A stretch of DNA of 64,000 bases from positions 1,798,001 to 1,862,000 of the forward strand of contig JAACJK010000163.1 in NCBI GenBank assembly GCA_013368325.1, read 5' to 3'. Positions 54,950 to 64,000 of this stretch are shown piece after piece (the first letter of the stretch is position 1; every line of letters begins with the position of its first letter). This DNA is from Ephemerocybe angulata. Taxonomy: Eukaryota > Basidiomycota > Agaricomycetes > Agaricales > Psathyrellaceae. The notes beneath the pieces are model-generated. The model did no database searches, was not told where the DNA came from, and saw only the letters and a program-made list of their open reading frames with translations. A program made the translations under genes and the position numbers.

Positions 54950-55833
54950 GGCGCCCAAGCACAGGTAACCTCGTACACCGGTGGATGGTAGAGGCGAAGA
55001 TCATCTCGCTTATATCATACACTTAGCCACACCTCACAAATTTTTTGCATCCCCCTCACAGTACAGAGCCAATACCAAGCAAAGGTATACCGCATGTGTG
55101 GTTCCGTTCAAGTTGAGCGGTGCCTTACGAGCTAGACGGTAGAAGAAGATACAATACGCCAAACACTCACCCTGACCTACAGAGAAATCGAATCCCGATC
55201 ACACCAGACATAAATATTACATTATAGCCCAATTAATGCCCCATACATAAGATCCATTCTCCGAGACCCGAAAGCCGAAATGATGTATTATAGTAAACGA
55301 CTAGCTTAATATTGCGGTTCCTGACCCACACTTGTTTGTAGAGCACAAGCATCGCGACGCCAGCTGATGTGCTGCCCAAATACGCTAAGATCGACCGATG
55401 AGAAGGATGGCACCGCTCGGGGAGCGCAAGGAGACGATTCGGGAATACCTCGTATTGCCGAATACAAAGTGTCCAGGGCTGCCCAGAGGGCCATAGTTTA
55501 CGAATTTGCCTTATCATCCTTGTGGGCAGATATCCCTGTGACAAAGGAATTTACCATGAAGCCCGAAGGCAGTCTCGTGGCCCTACCCGGTCGGGATATG
55601 GCGGGGTAGGGCGTAGAGAAATGCTTAGGCGCCCTTGGGCGCTTAATTTGCAGTTTGTCGCACGGCGGCAAATGGAGCGCAGATCCACGCCATGAGTGCC
55701 GACGCTTTACATGCACCCCAAAGGAAAGGTAGAACAGACGGCAACCTCGGACGTTGGACCCACAGTCACCCACCATCGAAAAGGCAATGTTGCAAACTGG
55801 GGTAGCCGGCGGATACATTTAAGCGACTAGCTG
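54950..55833. other. intergenic, no gene recognised
   Basis: This follows the 471-aa gene. Frames on both strands are short and unsupported. It may hold the right-hand boundary of the unusual cluster, but I see no terminal repeat. Confidence 0.4.
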
Positions 55834-56253
55834 ATGCAACAAGCACCGATCTGGAAGTGTGCAAAGTGTACTTATCGTACTTCATGCGACTATGGGGTAC
55901 GGACCCTGAGCGTGAGGGCGATAAGAAATTCTTCTCTTCCTTGTGAACGCTGTCGTGTTCTGACCGAGACTGTCGAAGCAGTTTATCATGAGATCACGAA
56001 ACGGTTCGGTCACATTCAGCCTCAGATGATGCTGGACCTGAATCGGTGTTTACTGCACCATGAGGCTCGCAGGCCATATCCGTCGCCAAGGCCAAGAAGC
56101 CACTCTGGTCAACTATCGGCCCGAGGGGAAGGCCAACGGCACTCAGTGCCACCCATCACGAAGGTACGAAACAGGTACAAGGAGCGAGGTAGAAGAAGCA
56201 GGGAACGAGATCTCGCTTCTTTTCTTCAGATACACAGTACTGATCTGTACTGA
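55834..56253 (+). CDS. possible gene fragment with two CxxC pairs
   Basis: A 139-codon frame begins MQQAPIWKCAKCTYR and has a second pair CERC near residue 37, a spacing suggestive of a small zinc ribbon or of the Cys-rich N-terminus found on some fungal HET-like proteins. After about residue 85 the composition becomes Arg/Ser/Pro-rich and unconvincing. It is therefore likely one exon of a longer gene or a remnant. Confidence 0.3.
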   Translation: MQQAPIWKCAKCTYRTSCDYGVRTLSVRAIRNSSLPCERCRVLTETVEAVYHEITKRFGHIQPQMMLDLNRCLLHHEARRPYPSPRPRSHSGQLSARGEGQRHSVPPITKVRNRYKERGRRSRERDLASFLQIHSTDLY

Positions 56254-57351
56254 TATGAACATCCACGGAGAGGTGCTTCTTCATTCTATGGACGATTGGT
56301 GTTTTCGTATTCCTCAGGACTCTGTCATCATGTCAGTGAACAAATGCCCATGCATAGTCTAATTGGCCTTCGCGCCTCCCGTTCCGCGAGTCGGACATAC
56401 GCAACCGTATGTCCATCACTATGGATGTACGGACAGGAACTGACAGAGACATAGTCGGTGGACTCAGGCTGGCTGCCAGTTACAAGTTACTCCACTGCCA
56501 TTTGACAGTGCGCAGTAGACCTTAGAACACATAGTTGATGTGCCCTGTGAACTTGTTGTAGCTCACTCCACAACATTGAACAGTGTGATAATGCGTAGTC
56601 GTCTTGACATACACTCTGATAGTTGGTTGCATTGCTTCCATATTATCCCACTGCGCGCGACGATAACCATAATTGGTGTGCGAGTTCACAGAGGATCCAC
56701 GCACCGCCTCAAACCTTGCAAACATAGCGCCTGGACTGAGTCAGCGAGGACTGTTAAACGGCTCTCGCGAACTTTGCCTTTTGCAGAGACTCGAATGTCC
56801 GTCGCGCGCATGATAGATTCAGAGAGCTTGGACTTGCTAATGGCGTTCTGAAAGATTTCCGCTACAACCCTTGAGCCTCCAACCTCAATCGGGCCCCCTT
56901 GGAACTTATTTCGCACGGGAAGCGCTTGCCGCAGAAAAGAAGCGCCCATGTGGACAACCACTCTAAACTGGTGACGACATACTCGTTCACGGGTTCCTCT
57001 ACTGGTATAGGAAGAAACAAATTTTGTCGAGGGATACTTTCGAATTAATAACGAATCATCTTACCAAGAAAGCGAGTGTCGCGTGTTAGTGTTAAGCTTT
57101 TGCTTCAATAATTGAGTTGTCCGGGAACCGCGTTCTCAAGGTGAAATGAACTCTCATGTTTCTTTCGTTCTTGTCGGAGAGAAGCAAATAAATATGCATT
57201 GCTACCCAGGAGCACATACAGACAAAGAAACACATTATGATGTACAGATGACAGATACGACGATATCCACTTTGGAAGGAACTTGGGGGTTGCGCAGAGC
57301 AAGGCGAGACCAAAATTGCCAACTAACTCGTACTAAGAACCCGAGCTTCAT
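56254..57351. other. no complete gene recognised
   Basis: A minus-strand frame at 56686-56961 has fair composition (GGSRVVAEIFQNAISKSKL) and could be an exon of an unidentified or decayed gene. Nothing else is supported. Confidence 0.35.
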
Positions 57352-59490
57352 CTACCTGGTACCAGCTGGAAGTGCGTCGTAAGCCGGGCAGAGGGCGTCC
57401 CAAGCAGCTGCAAATGGGAATTGTCAGAAATGGAGACCTCCTTTCAGGTGGTGCAGAGACATACTGGGCTGATCAGAGCTCGCAACACTCGGTGCGTCTT
57501 CGGCGAACACGACAGAGAGGCCACTAGATCACGAATAAGCTCAAGTTAGTATACCTGACCTCATAAAGCAACAGATTGCGACAAGCTACTCACAGAACGA
57601 GATGCCAGTCAATGTGGCTACAAAATAGGACTTATTTTTAGCGCTCAGTTAGGAAGATATGTATGATGGGCGTACCAATGCATGATCCAAGGGCCGGCGT
57701 TGTCAGTCCTGAACCGAATTGTAACGTTGTCAGTGGTAGCAGCTCCAATGGAGACAACGTCGCGTTGGACAGGGTTGACGTAGTTGGGCGTAGCAACTCC
57801 AGCACTACGAACGACGCTGAATGCATGTCCGTGCAAGTGAATGGGGTGCTGACGTTCAGGAGTCAATCAACCATCAAGGAGTTCCAGGTACGAAGTGACT
57901 TACAGGGCTACCAGGAGATCCACCAGGCATCGAGATCTCAATGACGCTGTTAAGGGGCAGGTTGTAGACGCTTCCGGCAGGGAGCAGGTCCTGAGCCGCA
58001 GTAGTTCCGCTCAAGATCTGCAGCAAGACCGGGACGTTAGGCTCGCTGAAGTGAGCACCATTAACCGTGAAGCCATTCGCCCCGATCGCGATGGCGAGGT
58101 TGAGGTTAACATCAGCAGCGCCTTCCGTAGGGGTACCTGGGGCAGCGGCGTTCGTGAGTGGGTGGAGGTTCTGTTCCAGGAGAGGGTTGCTGTTAGGGGA
58201 TTGAGTCGAAGTCGGGTCCGTATTAATGGGCGCTCCTTCATATTGAAGGATGGCAGAGTTAAGGCCGCCGGCGAAGCCTGAAGTACCACGATTAGGATCC
58301 GCGCGAACCCAGTAGTTGTCAATGGCCTGGTTCGTTTCGACGACGATGGAATAGCGCTGGCCGGCAAAGATCTGGAGGCTGTCCACCTCGAGCGCCTCCG
58401 TGCTGATGCCATCGGCCTCAATAACAGTCTTGAAGGCGGTGAAGGTTAGTCGTTTGTCAATCAATGGTATGTGGATTGGAAGCTTACCATTGTGTGACCA
58501 TCGATGGAGAAGGTATAGGCGGGGTTGCAGGCGATATTTACCAGACGGAATCTGTAGCGCTTGTTGGGACGCACTGCGATAACAGCCAGAGGAACGGTGG
58601 GTCCTCCGTCGGAGCGCCCTTTACCGTTGATGAGGGTAGAATCTGGCGGTGGGACAGTCCCGTCAAGCTGAGGACCAGGGGTGTGATACCAGTCAGCGAG
58701 AGTGATAACGGTCTCCTCGTTGTCGACGTCGTATCTATATTGCGATGGTTGTTAAAAGGGGAGCTCGACATGTGGATGGAAGGATGGTAACATACAAGGA
58801 TAGATGAGGGTCCTCGGGATCGTAAACGACCATAGCTCCTCGAAGTCCATCGCAATACTGCGACACTGTCAACAAGGATTGGTAAGTCGTTTAGAACAGC
58901 CGCTCAGGAGTAACGTTCGATGCAGCCTACCATGGTGGGAATGATACCAAAAAGTGCCAGCCTGGTTGGCCGCGCTGAACTCGTACAAGAATGAGTTTCC
59001 AGGCGCGATGGGGCACTGAGTGACACCCGCAGGGCCGTCAGCCCAGGCGCTACCAGATTGGAAGAAGCCGTGCCAGTGCTATGACTTGGTCAGCTTCGAG
59101 AAGTCACTGTACCTGGAGTCCACTTACAATACTGGTAGTTCGCAGCATCGACGCGTCGGTCAAAGCATCCACGACATTGATATTGAATGTGTCCCCCTTA
59201 ATGGTGGAATGAAAATTAGTATACGGTTGGGTGGATTCAACGGGTCGCAAACCTTGGAAGCGTGAATAACAGGCCCGGGGAAGTCCAGGGTATCAGCGTC
59301 AGCACCTGCGAGGACGGCGCTAGGGATATCGAATAAATGGACGGCGGACGCATTCATTAGGGTCGATAACTCACGACCGGTCAAAACCATCTGGGGAGAT
59401 GTTTTTATTGCCAATTTGAAGGTTGGTAGACGGGCCAATGGCGGCAAGCGCCACCGCTACAAGCTGAGTGTAGACGGCGAGTTTGAACAT
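57352..59490 (-). CDS. laccase (multicopper oxidase), 517 aa, 11 exons
   Basis: Exons run 59490-59375, 59319-59253, 59196-59128, 59078-58931, 58865-58796, 58734-58488, 58428-57904, 57848-57676, 57617-57594, 57523-57465 and 57407-57352; they close at 518 codons. Known role: secreted copper enzyme oxidising phenols with reduction of oxygen to water. A signal peptide covers about residues 1-18. All four copper-binding signatures are complete: [30 protein letters not shown] and MHCHIDWHL. The residue at the T1 axial position appears to be Leu (HLVLGLSVVF). The ending ([13 protein letters not shown]) is typical of basidiomycete laccases. Size and exon number are normal, so this looks like an intact host gene. 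Confidence 0.96.
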
Positions 59491-60060
59491 AGAGAAAAAG
59501 CTTTAGAGGGTAGAGAGAGTAAAGAGGCGGTTGAATTGGGACTGCTACTCTCGGTGAGCATCTCGAATATCTTTTATATGTCTTTTCCCCTCCCCTGAAG
59601 GAGGAAACTTACGTGTGGACTGTCTGCCGTTTCTTCGCCGTCTCGTGTGTAGATTTGGACTTATGACGAAGATTCCGCTTCGAGCACTTCCGCATCTGCG
59701 TCCCTTGCTCTGTCAAAAAGCATCCCCAAAAGGGATCCCAGATATTTTGTCTCTCTTTAGCGAACTGGAGCGAGCGTCGGGATACTTCTATCCGTTATTT
59801 GGTAACCCTATTGAGACACTTTCGCTGAATAATTGTAAAGCAACTTCGTAAACGTACCTATAAGAGCATATTGCCGCATTCCCGGAAGTCGGACTCCTCG
59901 GCAAGGTACGGTCTACCTTCGCCCATCTTGGCAACGGGTTTAAGAGCTGTGAAGAAGGGCCGTGAGCAAGACCGAAAGGGAATGCAGAGATTTGAGATAT
60001 ATACCGCATCAGAAACGTCTCAAGTCCCCAAGTTCCATTGCCAGCTATTCCTCACACACC
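59491..60060. other. intergenic, promoter of small secreted protein
   Basis: Upstream of the laccase (-) and of the 79-aa secreted protein (+). GATATATACC at about 59996-60005 is a TATA candidate about 57 bp before the ATG at 60061. Confidence 0.4.
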
Positions 60061-60414
60061 ATGCAAGCCAAGTCACTTTTCTTCGCCCTTGTCATCTTCC
60101 TATCCTGCACTATGGTCAGTAACACCTTCTATTGCCATGTTACACCCTTTGCTCAAGGCTATCCTCATAGACTGCAGTCCGTGCCAACGAAGGCGATGTT
60201 TTCAAAGCCACCAAAATCTTCCAGCAGATCCTTCCCACCTCCCCATTCCTTATTACCAAGACTGAAATGGTCACCTGGACGTAAGTGTCAAACTTCACAT
60301 TCGTCGCATATGAGGCTAAGTGTGGAATCACCTGAAAGCCAAAGCGCTAGCATCACAGAGTCCACAACTGCCACCCCGATCCCGGAGACCATTGAGGCTC
60401 CCAAGCCCACTTAG
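60061..60414 (+). CDS. small secreted protein, 79 aa, three exons
   Basis: Exons are 60061-60114, 60171-60280 and 60339-60414, closing at 80 codons. The first exon encodes a classic signal peptide (KSLFFALVIFLSC) with likely cleavage after VRA near residue 22. The mature part is about 57 residues with a helical segment (GDVFKATKIFQQIL) and a Thr/Pro-rich tail (TTATPIPETIEAPKPT). It has no cysteines after the signal peptide. No family recognised; it could be an effector-like or wall-associated peptide. Confidence 0.6.
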   Translation: MQAKSLFFALVIFLSCTMVSNTFYCHVTPFAQGYPHRLQSVPTKAMFSKPPKSSSRSFPPPHSLLPRLKWSPGRKCQTSHSSHMRLSVESPESQSASITESTTATPIPETIEAPKPT

Positions 60415-63400
60415 ATACTCCCACTAGTAGTGCATGCTTGTTAATTTGAATACACCGTTGATCGGTCGCATACGAATGAAATCGAAAGAATTCAGCTGTA
60501 AAAGGACCAGTCAGATAGAGTTGTGAATGAAGAAGCTGGAGGAAGCACACCCAATGACAGAATCGAGGAACTGATTCATGAAGCTATCGGAGTATCCACC
60601 GAAGAAGAAGACTAGCATCTGAAGAAGCGCCAAGCTGTGAATCGTCTTCCCAGAACGCTAATCTACTTGCAACAAACAGGACAATAGGGCGCAATTGGCC
60701 ATAACAGATGAGGCTATCTCGCCCCTTTGAGCGCGATTATTCATTCGTGAGTAACAATGGACAATACCGCTCCAGAAGGGCGCATCCGCAGCGATGCAAT
60801 GTGACCAGAATGGGACTTCACCTAAGGCACACTGCCGAAAGGTGGCTAAAGTGGTACCTGCGCAGCTGCAGCGGTCTGATGATCCCGCTCCCTCGCGCCT
60901 AGACACGGATACCTGCTATGCGACGAGGGGAGAAGGCATAAACAAGCTGATGACTTGCGTGGAGCTTCCTAGAGAAATCGCAACCCGGTGTGTTGATGCT
61001 GTTAATGTTGTTTGATGAGAGATATCCGGGACTTTGACGAGCCATTTCCTTCAAGAAGAACGAGAAATTCATACTTGATGTTGATTTAACTTGATCAACT
61101 GAATGCGCTTTGTCAATCGTGCTTATCTCGAATATCTCAGCCGGAAATCTGGGTATGGGGACCCGGTATGAGAACAGTGTTGATACAACCGTCCCCAAGT
61201 GCGATGTGGTAAGTTGAGGTAAAGGGTAGAGAAGATGGGCGAGCGTTCGGACCCGCAGCGCCAGCGGTTCTTTGTTCACGTTATAATTGAAGGATAATAG
61301 GATCCGGTCGAAACATTGATAGTGCCTCGAAATCGGAGCGGCTCCGAGTCTCCCGACCCCCAAGTTGAGAAGGCTGATGCGTAATTCACGATAGGTAATG
61401 CCCTGTGGAACCATACGGTCGTCATACACGGAACCAGGTTCATGCTTACAACGAAAGATTTAGTTGGTATTAGGTATGTAGGAAGGTGCTATGAAGGCCG
61501 TGCCATAACTTAACAACTACATAAGGCGATTGAATATAGAAGAAGCATCACACCTCCTCGGGACTCCAGATAAAGGGTTATCTGGCGTTATCAGATATCT
61601 CATAGCAACAAGTTGTATAACACCGATAATAGTGTTTATAATGCTAGATAATGTCAGACAGAGATGGCGGACATCCAGGTTGCAGTCTGTCTTAAGACGT
61701 CCAATCGCGGGACGGCGGCTCAAGCTCGGCGACGCGTGAACAAATATATAGGCTTGAAATATATCTGGCTTCGATTCATGCACAGGGGGGACTTTGGTCA
61801 TCATCAATATTCACAAAACTGAGCAGAGCTCATGAGCCCTCAGAGCATGTGCCACTCCGTCCATTCTGTTACATTTTGGGAGTGTATGGGAAGTAACATA
61901 CTACGATGCCAAACCTGCTCCCTGAGCGGCCTGACTGTACCAACGCGGGCTACTTACCCTGAATTGTTTTGAACGGCTCTGAATCAGGTTGGTCATGACC
62001 TCGTTAAACCGGTCACCAACCTACCGCTGTCTACCCAGTGGCTAGGGGAATGGCACCTAGCAACGTACGTGAGCTACTACAACCGTAGCTCAGGCCTGTT
62101 AGGGCCTAGGCCGCGTGGGTGTGCATAGTCATCGTCGACCCGGGTCGTCCACGTAGTTAGACCAGCCTGTGGCTATAGCTCTCAACGAGTAGGTTGTCGC
62201 CATTAAACCATTTCAAAAACGTACCCGAGATTCGCCCACTCCCAACAGCTATCTGTGAGGAAACCCTCCATAGAGCCATAGAATCCTACTATTTACTTTC
62301 TCGGGGAACAGCACCTAGCAACGCATCAGAGTTACGCACACTGCAGTGGTCGCCATCCGAGTCTGCTCGAGTTTACCGCCCGCCCGACGTCGACCATACG
62401 CGTGTTCGAGGCATTGGGTAATTGGACTCGTCTACACCTCGTCCCTTTGAGGTGTCGGCCTGTCTCAATATTCCTCCTATTAGTCTCCAGCGATCTGCCT
62501 TGCCTACCGCTTCAACATAAGCTTCTCAACTTGATGGGGCACACCAGCCTTCATCAAAAGCTCTGTTCCGTCCTAGGCCCTCTCGTCATGACGCCTGACG
62601 CCTGAAGCCTAAGCCAAACGCACTTTATGAGCATTCATTCTCATCATTGTTAAGCGAGGTCCCATATACATGTGACTAGTAGTAACAGTCTGCCTCGCGA
62701 TGCGAGGCGCAGAGGCAGATGAAGAGTCAGCACTTCCAGCTCTACTAGCACTACGTGCCAGGGCGATATGTGAGTCGAGCATCCTTGGCATTCGGGCGTT
62801 ACCATGGGAAATCGGTGCGCACCCTGCAGGCAGCTACGCTAGTAACGGGGTAAGAAGGAGTGATTTTACCAGCGTTTACCCAATATCTTGCTTCAAGTTC
62901 AGTCAGGACTCAACGCCAGGGTGCCCCTCATCGGGTCCGAGAAGGTATACCAGACAGCACATCTGAAAAAATGAAGGAACCTCTAAATAGATCGGAGTGG
63001 GACCTTAAGATTCAACCAGCCAAATTACCATCCAGCAGTCCAAGGCCATAAATGAGGTTTCAAGCGTTCATGACACGAACCAGGATCCACAGGCGGAGGC
63101 CGAAAATAAAGCCCAAGGGCGATCCGCAGTGATAATGGCGATGGGTCTCACTTTCAGACGTCCATATATCGACTCGGTGGCGTTGCTGGTGGAGAATATA
63201 AACGTGGTAATCAGTTTGCTGAACGGTAACATATATTGTCGAACGACTAACTTCAGTCATATATCACTCCGGTTGAGCAGATTGAGGGAAGCTGTTCAAA
63301 CTACCTAATTGTGGATACGTCGGGTTGACGCCGTTCCAATGCCTGGGCTACCGGTCAAGCCGCCAGGTCTCCCTCCGTGGATACATCTGGCAAGTCTGAT

Positions 63401-63761
63401 ATTCCTCTGACAATGTTTCCGAACTTTTGCTTGATCTCGTTCTATACATTGATACCGTTTCCTTGACGCCCCGTGCATCGCCATAAATCAATTTATAGTC
63501 TCTAGTCTAAGTTCCTGGAAACGTGAGGGCTCACTCCATGGCTTGACCATGGCTTTCCAACTTTCTGATATATTATATCTGAGATTCTTGAGACTTAACT
63601 GTCCTTCTGCACAGCACTTGCGCGGGAACCGAACCTCTATACTTAATGCCACTCTGTCTATGACTTGCTATTGGACTGTATGTCGGTTACCGAAATCCAT
63701 ATATATCCTTTGAATACTATAATATTATCCATTTCAGCGGTGGCATGACACTGCCCTCAGA
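60415..63761. other. intergenic, no gene recognised
   Basis: Open frames up to 176 codons (60899-61429, -) lack recognisable motifs or clear promoters. No RNA gene or complete mobile element was seen. Confidence 0.4.
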
Positions 63762-64000
63762 TTATTGCAGGTCGAGGGTGGGAGCCACGTCTGACGACTC
63801 CTGCTCGAGTTCGCCCTCTATCCATCTTTCTGCGCGTTCCTTTCCTGAGCCCGGCGCACGGTTCTTCACCTTCTTCATGATTTCGCGGAACTTATCGGTG
63901 ATTTCCTTTTACACTCATGCAAAATTGCATCGTCGTCGTCGGGTAAAGGTGCAGATGTGTGAACAGTGCCGGGGATGGCATTCTCGGGGTCCAATTCCTT
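63762..64000 (-). CDS. C-terminal part of a gene running off the window
   Basis: The last exon, 63905-63762, encodes 47 residues rich in Lys, Arg and Glu (TDKFREIMKKVKNRAPGSG, WIEGELEQE) before the stop. The preceding exon (64000 to 63965) joins in frame through a 59-bp intron and encodes KELDPENAIPGT. The rest lies beyond the window. No family can be assigned. Confidence 0.45.

Noticed and set aside
57638..57866. Laccase truncated after the third copper-binding segment
   Set aside because: The apparent stop lies in an intron; three further small exons restore the HCH copper site and the C-terminus.
1..64000. CRISPR arrays, tRNA or rRNA genes, bacterial-style operons
   Set aside because: No regularly spaced repeats, cloverleaf or rRNA sequence was noticed; gene structure is eukaryotic throughout.

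Overview
The window looks like nuclear DNA of a filamentous basidiomycete, most likely an Agaricomycete. Genes are split by introns of about 35-90 bp with GT..AG ends. Recognisable host-type genes include an 11-exon laccase, an Atg15-type lipase and part of cohesin SMC1. Gene families typical of mushroom-forming fungi are present: F-box proteins with a nucleotidyltransferase-like segment, an RNase H1 N-terminal (viroplasmin-like) domain protein, a Zn2Cys6-type protein and a Helitron RepHel. Multi-exon models were built by hand from splice signals, reading-frame phase and, where a family was recognised, family conservation. Every multi-exon CDS for which I give a full exon list as complete closes exactly in frame.

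Layout. 1-11 kb: small hypothetical genes, a calcineurin-like metallophosphoesterase (5.8-6.8 kb, -) and an ATG15-like lipase (9.2-10.9 kb, +). 11.3-17.4 kb (-): a 2,025-residue uninterrupted Helitron Rep-helicase. It shares a divergent TATA-containing promoter region with a ribonucleotide reductase (RNR) small subunit (18.0-19.2 kb, +). 20.8-25.2 kb: a large palindrome with arms of about 1.1 kb. A 2,145-bp transposon with 8-bp target duplications has landed in one arm. 25.4-27.9 kb: an RNase H1-N-like gene and the 5' third of SMC1, which stops at an exon end. 28.9-54.9 kb: a dense block of small spliced genes, mostly of unrecognised families, many with TATA boxes and some separated by only a few bases. 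It contains a 13-exon RNR large subunit (47.6-50.9 kb). 55-64 kb: host-like DNA with laccase, a small secreted protein and a partial gene at the edge.

The most notable point is the RNR pair. Both subunits keep long intact multi-exon reading frames yet have lost canonical catalytic residues. The large subunit lacks one cysteine of the active-site redox pair, the active-site Asn and the C-terminal Cys pair. The small subunit has Lys and Gly where two metal-ligand Glu residues are expected. They sit in the same 37-kb stretch as a replication initiator-helicase, a large palindrome and a set of unrecognised genes. I propose, as inference only, that 11-55 kb is one or more pieces of a large mobile or virus-like replicon that has become spliced and resident, with the palindrome as a possible joined-end structure. 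An alternative is a rapidly evolving fungal accessory region into which a Helitron and other transposons have inserted.
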